A stretch of 64,000 nucleotides of DNA from Xestospongia bergquistia (Eukaryota; Porifera; Demospongiae; Haplosclerida; Petrosiidae): NCBI GenBank assembly GCA_963965975.1, contig OZ014425.1, forward strand, positions 5,159,501-5,223,500, written 5' to 3'. The position numbers were made by a program, and so were the translations under genes. The notes beneath the pieces are model-generated. The model ran no database searches and had not been told where the DNA came from. It saw nothing but the letters and a program-made list of their open reading frames with translations. Below are positions 13,069-25,500 of this stretch, in pieces; the stretch's first letter is position 1, and each line of letters starts with the position of its first letter.

Positions 13069-16000
13069 TTAATTTAAAACAGGGCTGTTTTCTTTCTCTT
13101 TTTGTACTTCCTCCACATCATTTGATGATTCATTCCCAATATTATATATTATGAGATCAGTAGATTTTTCTAAAATATCTGCGGTACTCTCTATTAATAA
13201 ACAATGGATCAATAGTTATATAATGGATATATACCATCAAATGTTCCAAGAGTATATTGTCCATAGATATTACCAGTAGGAACTGATCCCATACCATTTT
13301 TACCATTAACCTGTAAATGAGTAAATGTTATAATGTCATTATGACATCATTGTAACTTACTGATGTCCGCATTAAAGTTGATTTAGTGAAAGACAATTTA
13401 CTGAGAAATTGATAGTTATTTTGTTTGTTATGCCACCATCTTGAGTAAGCCTCTCTTACCTGTATATGTGTGTGTGTGTGTGACATTTATCTACTACTAG
13501 TAATAAATAGATACTTACATGTTTAGATAGAGGGACATAAAGTATGAAGATAATAATACCTTGACCAGCAATAAAGACTGTCATTATATATGAAATGAAC
13601 AGTAATTTGTCAGTAAAGAAAAGAACATTAGCTAGCCATCCTATACCCATCACTATAGTAAGTGATATAGATGCTTTCAACCAATGTCTGCAGGAAAATA
13701 TAAACACACAACATTATAATGTAATACATCTTACTTGATATTATCAACTTTAGTTTTATGATGCTGTCTATTTTGATGTCTTCTCATTATAACAATAGAC
13801 ATGATGAAGAACCCAATATTGACCTGATAATGGAACATTACATTTGTCTCTCCATCCATTCATTAAACTTACTAGTAGTATTAAGATAACTGGTATAATA
13901 AATGACCATATAAATCCACTCTCATAATTTAACCAACATCTATAAAATATTTATTATCATTAAATAATTATATAACTATTATTACTAACGCAACCAGTTT
14001 GTCATTCTCGTATAACAAGTAATGGCTGTGGTTTTCATCAGTACCAATAAGATATCCAATAGGTACTATAATTAACATATATACTCCAGGAATACCTGAA
14101 TACAATAATAGTTAGAACTAATAAATTAATTAATATAATTAACATACCATAACTCAATAGTGTAAAACACATTATGTAACGTTTAGGATGTTTAATGAAA
14201 ACCCTAACAAGAGCAACATATAAGACCACACCCTCCATTAACATCCACATAAATGTCACTAGAAACATGTACTGCAGTACTACAGCTATTGATGAACACA
14301 CATACTAAATGACAGTAACAATCACATGACAATCACATTACTACATACCCAATACTTGGTTTGTTCAATACCCACTACAAATAGAAGTTGTCCTATCAAT
14401 AAATTACTACATAACATAACATGAATATAGTTCCTCATACTCCACAGTGATCTATGGACATATATACTATCACTGATATATATGTGTGTGTATCTTACCT
14501 CATACAAAGATAGGTCAATATTGTCAGTAACATACATATCATAGAGATAGGTAATAACACAACTCCTATAGTTTGAAGGATCTTACGATCTTTATCACTA
14601 ACCTATAAAATAGACAGTTATATATACAGACATACTCACAGACATACTGGTACTCCTGGACTAAGTAGAATAGCAAAGTGTGTTAGATGATCACATTGAC
14701 ATCTTATTGTTGAACCCTCTTGACTAATAAGACTACACCCATTAGTGCTCCACTCACCACTTGGTAATCTTATATTAGATCTAATAGGAGATATAATACA
14801 CTCAATATATTATTGATATAATTATGTACAATTTAAACTGCCAATATACACAAGATAAATTATCACTACTTGATATCTGTGTAGAGGAAGAAGAGATATG
14901 GTTGCTATGACAACTGAGTATGTCTTGTTATACCTGTTGACTAGACAAGTTAAACAAGATGTTAACTGGTGTAGTCAGATCTGTTATAGAACAGTCTGTA
15001 CAATTAGTGGAAGAGAGAACTGGAGATATGATAGATTGGTTAGGATCATCAGGAGGTAACCATCTTGATAAATTTTGGAAGTAAAATGAAGCTATTTTAA
15101 CTGGTAGATTATCAAATATATCAGGAGGTAATGTAATAGAATTATTATTAACAGATATTGCTTCAATTGGACCAGTTAGTGTTGTAATCTCTTTAACAGT
15201 AAATGCTATATATACAAGAGAGACATAAGAGTATACAACTAATATATATATATATATATACCTACCAATAGTATCTCCTATCATCTGTAGTCCTGTAGTA
15301 TTATAGAGATATAGTGCAAATAGATCTAATGTTAGGAGGAGTTGACTACCAATAAATCGCCTCTTATCCTGTAATTAGTAATGTAATTATTAATGATGTA
15401 ATTATGAGTCATGTAATTGGTGCTATGTAAACAATAGATCTTACCTTGTCATCAGGAACATTCTCATTGGTTAGTAAGTCATTGATTACATTATTAAAAT
15501 ACTGCAATAATCCAATATATTGTATGATATCAATATTATGATTGTAGATACCTTAGTGAAATTAATTGAAACAGGTTCTGGTGACTGGATTAACTGGTTA
15601 TTAATAATAGTAGACAATAAGAAAATAGTTTCATCAACTGTTATATCTTCATTATTTTCATTTAATATTTTCAAAGCTGTTATAGAAGAACTATTGATCT
15701 GTTTATGTAATAGAATGAGAGATGATATTACAAATTATATTAGTACTATACTTTTGATAATATAGTATTAAATTGTTTACTAGTAAAACAATAAATACTA
15801 TCATCCCAGTTACCATCTTGTTTACACAGTCTGGTACCTGTTAGAAAGGATTATAATGTAAGGAGAAGTTATCATTTACCATTAACAGTTCCTTTATAAC
15901 AGTAAAAACCAGTGGCATTATGACCTGGTAGTGTCTCTGGCCATATACCATCAGTAGAACAAGTTATAGGACTTGGAGATGGTGTAGATATAATTGTAAT

Positions 16001-17482
16001 ACTGGTCATACTGGTTATACTTGCTTCAGTTGGCATAATAGTGGTTTCAGTGGGTATGATACTGGGCAGACTGGTTTCAGTGGGTTTGATACTGGTCAGA
16101 CTGGTTTCAGTGGGTTTGATACTGGTCAGACTGGTTTCAGTGGGTACAATACTGGGCAGACTTGTTTCAGTATCTATGATACTGGTCAGACTGGTTTCAG
16201 TGGGTTTGATACTGGTTAGACTGGTTTCAGTGGGTACGGTACTGGTTAGACTGGTTTTAGTGGGTACGGTACTGGTCAGACTGGTTTCAGTATGTATGAC
16301 ACTAGTCAGACTGGTTTCAGTGTGTATGATACTGGTCAGACTGGTTTCAGTGGGTATGATACTGGGCAGACTGGTTTCAGTGTGTATGATACTGGGCAGA
16401 TTGGTTTCAGTGAGTACAATACTGGGCAGACTGGTTTCAGTATGTATGATACTGGGCAGACTGGTTTCAGTGTGTTTGATACTGGTTAGACTGGTTTCAG
16501 TGGGTTTGATACTGGTTAGACTGGTTTCAGTGGGTATGATACTGGTCAGACTGGTTTCAGTGGGTATGATACTGGTCAGACTGGTTTCAGTGTGTATGAT
16601 ACTGGTCAGATTGGTTTCAGTGGGTACAATACTGGGCAGACTGGTTTCAGTATGTATGATACTAGTCAGACTGGTTTCAGTGTGTATGATACTGGTCAGA
16701 CTGGTTTCAGTGGGTTTGATACTGGTCAGACTGGTTTCAGTTGGTATGATACTGGTCAGACTGATCATACTTGTTTCAGTGGATATTCTACAGATCATAA
16801 TTGTTTCAGTGGATATTCTACAGTTCATAATTGTTTCAGTTGATGTTACAATAGAATGTGTACAGGAGATGTTAGCACTCATTGTAGCAGGCACTGAATG
16901 GCATGAGACTGCTTCATCATCACAATTTCCATTATTTATGTTAAACTCTGAAGACATCAGTGGATTGTCCCTCCCAAAACGAAACCAATACTCTCCATTA
17001 CATATTGTGTAGACATCAATTTGTGGATAGAGTTTTACATCATGACAACATATTTTATTGTTCTTGAATATAACCATTTTAACATTACTTACTGACCAAA
17101 AACAATTTGTTGCATTCGTAGACTCTTTACTGTTCCAGCTAAATGTTATTTTGTCACCATTATGTCTTGTTAATGAGTAATTATAGTATCCACCTAATTA
17201 ACAATCATATTATTATTTAATATAATATATATTGTATGTACCATATAATCGAGTCATCATCTCTGAATAACTAAATTCAACAAATGGAGTACTTAAATTG
17301 TTTTCACATTTTATTACCAAGTCAAATCTTAGTTGTCTAAAGCGAGAGAAATACAATAAGTTATTAATACTATACAAAACGAGTTACATTTCAACTTCGT
17401 TGTTGTTGCCAGGTCCTTTATCATTTCCAGTTGACGGATAAAGAAGAGACAAGAGATAGAGACACAGTACAGCAGGAAACAT
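13069..17482 (-). CDS. Adhesion GPCR gene 3, long Thr-rich stalk
   Basis: The ATG at 17482 begins signal peptide MFPAVLCLYLLSLLYPSTG. The ectodomain exons read LRFDLVIKCENN, then ITFSWNSKES, FWSVSNVKMVIF, again the F-x-W, W-S-x-N-N pattern seen in the other copies, so a divergent member of the same domain is inferred. Cysteine-containing sequence (YTICNGEYWFRFGRD) precedes a stalk of about 24 ten-residue repeats (TETSLTSIIP type), then HRM with Asn-Ala in place of Asn-Val (PGHNATGF). GAIN (FNNVINDLLTNENVPDD type), GPS (about 14650-14780) and 7TM (about 13520-14600) are complete. The tail ends VEEVQKEKENSPVLN, matching gene 5 and not gene 2. A fragment of the FBXL13-like gene lies just upstream. 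Confidence 0.85.
16045..16790 (-). repeat. 30-bp coding minisatellite of the gene 3 stalk
   Basis: About 24 units of cagtgggtttgatactggtc plus agactggttt, exactly 30 bp with no length variants over most of the run, so the ten-residue period T-E-T-S-L-T-S-I-x-x is kept. Variation is concentrated at the last two codons (IP, KP, IH, VP). The product is a threonine/serine-rich segment expected to be heavily O-glycosylated and extended. Confidence 0.93.
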
Positions 17483-18553
17483 GACTAACTCACCAACTAT
17501 GAAGACATACAATTGTTGTCAACGTATTATAATATTATTAGGTAATTGGATTGAAGTAACGGTAGTCAAATATGACAACATCGGTATAACAATACGTTTG
17601 GGTGTAACCAAAATACAATATTAGTAAGGTGTCTGTTTTACTATATAAAATAATTTACACAATAAAAATAGAGTATTTACAAAATAATCTCATAATCTAA
17701 GGTAGTCCTTCTCTATCTAATGATACATATTGAGGAGTATCTGTACTGTAATTTATTGTATGACATGTCTTCTGTAATTTAATAACAGCTTCTCTATATA
17801 ATGTATTATATTAATAGAGTAATATATATAAGAGAGACTTCATACTTGCTAACATGAACACATGATAGAATATCAAGTATTTTAAGATGGTGAGATTCTT
17901 TTCTCAAATGTCTTAGAGCTTCATCACTGACATATAAAGAAGGAGAAGGAAATATATAGTTATACATGATAGAATATGAAGAATTTAAAATATGCATGTG
18001 AGTAGCCCCATGATATTTATAACTGCTAATGGCTGATAAATATTTCCTAATGGAGCTATCTGATAGATGTCAGTCACTACTGCTTATGAGATTATTTCTT
18101 TTTTGTGGTGTAGTGGAACAAGATGATGTATCTATGAACTTAAATAATAATAATAATAATAATTAATACAATTACTAGTGTTGTTTTAGTTTACTTATAC
18201 AGAACTAGTTTTATTCTTGGCCCTTAAAAATTTAAATATATTTTAGTTTATCTTGTTAGACCAGACCAGTAAGTGAATTGATCCAAAATACACTCCAAGT
18301 GAGAGAGGATAGAAATATAAAAAAATGTTCATTGTAGCAGTTTTATTTCCTTATATTAATAATACTATAAATACAATGACATAAACAATTAATACAATAC
18401 AACATTAGATATAATATAATATATATTGTAATATAATATTAGTCATTAAAGATATTAATATCATATTGATAAAAAATTAAATCAGGTATTTTATTACAGC
18501 AATCTTCTTAATTTTTACTTAATAATTTCAAATGATTATCATAAATTAAGTTA
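17483..18553. other. Spacer between GPCR genes 3 and 4
   Basis: About 1.07 kb holding the gene 3 promoter region (17483-17660), a relic of the FBXL13-like gene (annotated separately), a short (AAT)n run near 18145-18165, and about 300 bp (18250-18553) that is closely repeated at 28220-28509 downstream of gene 6. No intact gene. Confidence 0.6.
17671..17960 (-). pseudogene. Fragment of the FBXL13-like gene 3' end
   Basis: This stretch closely matches 58571-58870, the last two exons of the FBXL13-like gene: DEALRHLRKESHHLKILDIL and the final exon with YSTD, PPQYVSLD. Relative to the true gene, about 24 bp at the C-terminal end (around the codons for LPVESML) are missing, several residues differ, and nothing upstream of the last two exons is present. 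It is a truncated duplicate, carried into the array with the flank of a GPCR gene. Confidence 0.85.
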
Positions 18554-21500
18554 TTATCTCAGCCCTTCATTAGTGTATGATAATGAAAGTTCAATTTCTT
18601 TATTTTGATAATAATTATTCAATGTTGATTTCTCTAATGTATCAACCGTACTCTCTAATAATAAACAATGGATCAATAGTTATATAATGGATATATACCA
18701 TCAAATGTTCCAAGAGTATATTGTCCATAGACATTACCAGTAGGAACTGATCCTACACCATTTTTACCATTAACCTGTAAATGAGTAAATGTCATGATGT
18801 CATTATGACATCATTGTAACTTACTGATGTCTGTGATTTACTGAAAGATAATTTCATTTTACTGAGAAATTGATTACGCCACCATCTTAAGTAAGCCTCT
18901 CTTACCTGTATATGTGTGTGTGTGACATTTATCTACTACTATTAATAATAGATACTTACATGTTTAGATAGAGGGACATAAAGTATGAAGATAATAATAC
19001 CTTGACCAGCAATAAAGACTGTCATTATATATGCAATGAACAGTAATTGATCAGTAAAGAAAAGAACATTAGCTAGCCATCCTATACCCATCACTATAGT
19101 AAGTGATATAGATGACTTCAACCAATATCTAACAAATAACAATATTAAGTTATAAATTGTAATATATCTTACTTAATATTATCAACATTAGTTTTATTCA
19201 GTTGTGTCTTTTGATGTCTTCTCATTATAACAATAGACATGATGAAGAACCCAATATTGACCTGATAATGGAACATTAGATTTGTCTCTCCATCCATTAA
19301 TCCATCCATCCATCCAATAAACTTACTAGTAGTATTAAGATAACTGGTATAATAAATGACCATATAAATCCACTCTCATAATTTAACCAACATCTATAAA
19401 ATATTTATTATCATTAAATAATTATATAACTACTATTACTAACGCAACCAGTTTGTTATTCTCGTATAACAAGTAATGGCTGTGGTTTACATCAGTACCA
19501 ACAAGATATCCAATAGGTACTATAATTAACATATATACTCCAGGAATACCTGAATACAATAATAGTTAGAACTAATAAATTAATTAATATAATTAACATA
19601 CCATAACTAAATAGTGTAAAACACATTATGTAACGTTTAGGATGTTTAATGAAAACCCTAACCAGAGCAACATATAAGACCACACCCTCCATTAACATCC
19701 ACATAAATGTCACTAGAAACATGTACTGCAGTACTACAGCTATTGATGAACACACATACTAAATGACAGTAACAATCACATGACAGTCACATGACTACAT
19801 ACCCAATACTTGGTTTGTTCAATACCCACTACAAATAGAAGTTGTCCTATCAATAAATTACTACATAACATAACATGAATATAGTTCCTCATACTCCACA
19901 GTGATCTATGGACATATATACTATCACTGATATATATGTGTGTGTATCTTACTTCATACAAAGATAGGTCAATATTGTCAGTAACATACATATCATAGAG
20001 ATAGGTAATAACACAACTCCTATAGTTTGAAGGATCTTACGATCTTTATCACTAACCTATAAAATGGACAGTTATATATACAGACATACTCACAGACATA
20101 CTGGTACTCCTGGACTAAGTAGAATAGCAAAGTGTGTTAGATGATCACATTGACATCTTACTGTTGAACCCTCTTGACTAATAAGACTACACCCATTAGT
20201 GCTCCACTCACCACTTGGTAATCTTATATCAGATCTAATAGGAGATATAATACACTCAATATATTACTGATAGAATTATGTACAATTTAAACTGCCAATA
20301 TACACAAGATATATTATCACTACTTGATATCTGTAGAGAGGAAGAAGAGATATGGTTGCTATGACAACTGAGTATGTCTTCTTATACCTGTTGACTAGAC
20401 AAGTTAAACAAGATGTTAACTGCTGTAGTCAGATCTGTTATAGAACAGTCTGTACAATTAGTAGAAGAGAGAACTGGAGATATGATAGATTGGTTAGGAT
20501 CATCAGGAGGTAACCATCTTGATAAATTTTGGTAGTAAAATGAAGCTATTTTAACTGGTAGATTATCAAATATATCAGGAGGTAATGTAATAGAATTATT
20601 ATTAACAGATATTGCTTCAATTGGACCAGTAAGTGTTGTAATCTCTTTAACAGTAAATGCTATATATACAAGAGAGACATAGAGTATACAACTAATATAT
20701 ATATATATATACCTACCAATAGTATCTCCTATCATCTGTAGTCCTGTAGTATTATAGAGATATAGTGCAAATAGATCTAATGTTAGGAGGAGTTGACTAC
20801 CAATAGATCGCCTCTTATCCTGTAATTAGTAATGTAATTATTAATGATGTAATTTTGAGTCATGTAATTGGTGCTATGTAAACAATAGATCTTACCTTGT
20901 CATCAGGAACATTCTCATTGGTTAGTAAGTCATTGATTACATTATTAAAATACTGCAATAATCCAATATATTGTATGATATCAATATTATGATTGTAGAT
21001 ACCTTAGTGAAATTAATTGAAACAGGTTCTGGTGACTGGATTAACTGGTTATTAATAATAGTAGACAATAAGAAAATAGTTTGATCAACTGTTATATCTT
21101 TATTATTTTCATTTAATATTTTCAAAGCTGTTATAGAAGAACTATTGATCTGTGTAAGTAATAGAATGAGAGATGATATTACAAATTATATTAGTACTAT
21201 ACTTTTGATAATATAGTATTAAATTGTTTACTAGTAAAACAATAAATACTATCATCCCAGTTACCATCTTGTTTACATAGTCTGGTACCTGTTAGAGAGG
21301 ATTATAATGTAAGGAGAAGTTATCATTTACCATTAACAGTTCCTTTATAACAGTAAAAACCAGTAACATTATGACCTGGTAGTGTCTCTGGCCATATACC
21401 ATCAGTAGAACAAGTTATAGGACTTGGAGATGGTGTAAATATAATGTTTGTACTGGTCATACTGGTTATACTTGTTGTAGAACTGCTTGGGGTTATAACA

Positions 21501-22029
21501 GTGCTAGTAAAACTAGTCATACCAGAACTTGTTGCATCAATGGTCATTACAGAAGACTTTGTCAGTAATACTGAATTACCAGTTAAATTATATCTATCAG
21601 ATTGTAGTTTTTTAATTCTACCACAAGAAAAGTATGTTTCTTCAAGTGGTAGGTTAGCTATAATTGTGTCATTAATATAGAGAATGACATCATTAATTGA
21701 CCAAGAGCAGCAAGTTGAAGGAGAATACCACTGAAAATATACAATACCATTATTTGGAAGATCTAGTTGGTAATTTATTTCATTATGGGGAGACAAATGA
21801 TAGTAGGTAAGAAAATCGACATTATTAATGATATGATGCAAAGCAACGACGATGTGAAATTTACAATAGATATTGTTAGTGCAGTTTTCAAGAGCTAAGC
21901 TAAACTTTAGCTCGCTATTAAAGAAGAACACGTTATAGTAAAGTATATAGAGAAAGTATTATTGTCTTACTTATTTCCATTAGTGCTGGTTGTAACAGAA
22001 AATAGATATAAGATCACTGTTAAGATCAT
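18554..22029 (-). CDS. Adhesion GPCR gene 4, chimera of gene 1 and gene 2 types
   Basis: The signal peptide and first ectodomain exons (ATG at 22029; MILTVILYLFSVTTS, then ELKFSLALENC) are near copies of gene 1, including FQWYSPSTCCSWSIN. The stalk is short (about 40 Ser/Thr-rich residues) and there is a single HRM. The GAIN exons match genes 2, 3 and 5 (FNNVINDLLTNENVPDD), not gene 1. GPS is intact (about 20110-20240). 7TM exons lie at about 18958-20050. Sequence immediately upstream of the ATG matches gene 2, so the promoter and coding region come from different parents. The tail ends TNEGLR; one C fewer than gene 6 in the run near 18561-18563 shifts frame and shortens the tail. Confidence 0.85.
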
Positions 22030-22517
22030 TTCAGCATCTCTTTTGCAAACACAATAACTAAACAACCAGTTCCTATTATATTAGTGGGATTCTATTTGTG
22101 TGGTTAACGCCTCAAAGCAATGACTAATTATAGAATTGTAAGAGTTCGAGTTTATTTAATTATTTGCTTGTGAAGTAAGATAATAACTTTGATGTTATAA
22201 TTCTTTACATAAAAATGGTATAAGAATAATTATTAAATTAATAGAGCTCTTGCATGTGACGTCATGCGCATTACGTAACCACTTCCGTATGGCAAGAAGT
22301 TGTTAGTTTGATTGCAGGAGTAGGTGCTACTAAGAAAAAGAATGGTCAATTCCTGCTGTGCCTTCAATTGCACAGCCAGGGACAAGAAAGAAAACAGAGA
22401 TAGAGGCATTAAGTTCTACAACAAAAATACTACAACAATGTTTAGAATTTACTAACTCTTAAAATGGCATATGTTTGGACAATAATTATATATATATATT
22501 TGATGAGTAATTATATC
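22030..22517. other. Spacer between GPCR genes 4 and 5
   Basis: Contains the gene 2-type promoter of gene 4 (22033-22242), a 180-bp foreign insert with a THAP gene start (annotated separately), and the gene 5 3' flank with a short (AT)n run. Confidence 0.65.
22243..22424 (+). other. Insert with the 5' end of a THAP zinc-finger gene
   Basis: Compared with the parallel spacer at 12747-13068, about 180 bp are inserted here and about 5 bp are lost. The insert is GC-richer than its surroundings. It contains a tgacgtca CRE-like site (about 22258-22265) followed by an ATG at about 22342 opening MVNSCCAFNCTARDKKENRD and RGIKFYN, then the array sequence resumes. The C-x-F-N-C and IKFY pattern is the start of a THAP domain (C2CH), as in THAP genes and P-element-like transposases. 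It is only the first about 27 codons plus the 5' flank, so it cannot make a full domain. No terminal repeats or target duplication were recognised. Confidence 0.75.
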
Positions 22518-25500
22518 TTAATTTAAAACAGGACTGTTTTCTTTCTCTTTTTGTATTTCATCTACATCAGTTGATGACCCAATATTATATATTATGAGAT
22601 CAGTAGATTTTTCTAAAATATCTTGATCATCATCATTCAATGTAGATTTTTCTAAAATATCTGCTGTACTCTCTAATAATAAACAATGGATCAATAGTTA
22701 TATAATGGATATATACCATCAAATGTTCCAAGAGTATATTGTCCATAGATATTACCAGTAGGAACTGATCCTACACCATTTTTACCACTAACCTGTAAAC
22801 AAGTAAATGTTATGATGTCATCATGACATCATTGTAACTTACTGATGTCCGCATTAAAGTTGATTTAGTTAAAGATAGTTTACTGAGAAATTGATAGTTA
22901 TTTTGTTTGTTATGCCACCATCTTGAATAAGCCTCTCTTACCTGTGTATGTGTGTATGTGTGACATTTATCCACTACTAGTAAATACTTACATGTTTAGA
23001 TAGAGGGACATAAAGTATGAAGATAATAATACCTTGACCAGCAATAAAGACTGTCATTATATATGCAATGAACAGTAATTTATCAGTAAAGAAAAGAACA
23101 TTAGCTAGCCATCCTATACCCATCACTATAGTAAGTGATATAGATGCTTTCAACCAATGTCTGCAGGAAAATACAAATACACAACATTATAATATAATAC
23201 ATCTTACTTGATATTATCAACTTTAGTTTTATGATGCTGTCTATTTTGATGTCTTCTCATTATAACAATAGACATGATGAAGAACCCAATATTGACCTGA
23301 TAATGGAACATTACATTTGTCTATCCATTCATCAATTAAACTTACTAGTAGTATTAAGATAACTGGTATAATAAATGACCATATAAATCTACTCTCATAA
23401 TTCAACCAACATCTATAAAATATTATTATTATTAAATAGTTATATAATTACTATTACTAACGCAACAAGTTTGTCATTCTCGTATAACAAGTAATGGCTG
23501 TGGTTTTCATCAGTACCAACAAGATATCCAATAGGTACTATAATTAACATATATACTCCAGGAATACCTGAATACAATAATAGTTAGAACTAATAAATTA
23601 ATTAATATAATTAACATACCATAACTCAATAGTGTAAAACACATTATGTAACGTTTAGGATGTTTAATGAAAACCCTAACCAGAGCAACATATAAGACCA
23701 CACCCTCCATTAACATCCACATAAATGTCACTAGAAATATATACTGCAGTACTACAGCTATTGATGAACACACATACTAAATGACAGTAACAATCACATG
23801 ACAATCACATGACTACATACCCAATACTTGGTTCGTTCAATACCCACTACAAATAGAAGTTGTCCTATCAATAAATTACTACATAACATAACATGAATAT
23901 AGTTCCTCATACTCCACAGTGATCTATGGACATATATACTATCACTGATATATATGTGTGTGTATCTTACCTCATACAAAGATAGGTCAATATTGTCAGT
24001 AACATACATATCATAGAGATAGGTAATAACACAACTCCTATAGTTTGAAGGATCTTACGATCTTTATCACTAACCTATAAAATGGACAGTTATATATACA
24101 GAAATACTCACAGACATACTGGTACTCCTGGACTAAGTAGAATAGCAAAGTGTGTTAGATGATCACATTGACATCTTACTGTTGAACCCTCTTGACTAAT
24201 AATACCACACCCATTAGTGCTCCACTCACCACTTGGTAATCTTATATCAGATCTAATAGGAGATATAATACACTCAATATATTATTGATAGAATTATATA
24301 CAATTTAAACTGCCAATACACACAAGATATATTATCACTACTTGATATCTGTAGAGAGGAAGAAGAGATATGGTTGCTATGACAACTGAGTATGTCTTAT
24401 TATACCTGTTGACTAGACAAGTTAAACAAGATGTTAACTGCTGTAGTCAGATCTGTTATAGAACAGTCTGTACAATTAGTAGAAGAGAGAACTGGAGATA
24501 TGATAGATTGGTTAGGATCTTCAGGAGGTAACCATCTTGATAAATTTTGGTAGTAAAATGAAGCTATTTTAACTGGTAGATTATCAAATATATCAGGAGG
24601 TAATGTAATAGAATTATTATTAACAGATATTGCTTCAATTGGACCAGTTAGAGTTGTAATCTCTTTAACAGTAAATGCTATATATATACAAGAGATACAT
24701 AGAGTATACAACTAATATATATATATATATATACCTACCAATAGTATCTCCTATCATCTGTAGTCCTGTAGTATTATAGAGATATAGTGCAAATAGATCT
24801 AATGTTAGGAGGAGTTGACTACCAATAGATTGCCTCTTGTCCTATAATTAATAATGTAGTTATCATGAGTCATGTAATTAGTGCTATGTAAAGAATAGAC
24901 CTTACCTTGTCATCAGGAATATTCTCACTGGTTAGTAAGTCATTGATGACATTTTTAAAGTACTGCAATAATCCAATATATCATACAGATATCAATATTA
25001 TGATTGTAGATACCTTAGTGAAATTAATTGAAACAGGTTCTGGTGACTGGATTAACTGGTTATCAACAATAGTAGACAATAAGAAAATAGTTTGATCAAC
25101 TGTTATATCTTCATTATTTTCACTTAATATTTTTAAAGCTGTTATAGAAGAACTATTGATCTGTGTATGTAATAGAATGAGAGATGATATTACAAATTAT
25201 ATTAGTACTATACTTTTGATAATATAGTATTAAATTGTTTACTAGTAAAACAATAAATACTATCATCCCAGTTACCATCTTGTTTACATAGTCTGGTACC
25301 TGTTAGAGAGGATTATAATGTAAGGAGAAGTTATCATTTACCATTAACAGTTCCTTTATAACAGTAAAAACCAGTGACATTATGACCTGGTAGTGTCTCT
25401 GGCCATATACCATCAGTAGAACAAGTTATAGGACTTGGAGATGGTGTAGATATGATGTTTGTACTCCTCATGCTGATTATACTTGTTTCAATAATACTGG

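Noticed and set aside
16292-16843. Gly/Tyr/Thr-rich plus-strand repeat protein
   Set aside because: Another frame of the gene 3 30-bp stalk repeat; the minus-strand frame connects to HRM and 7TM exons.
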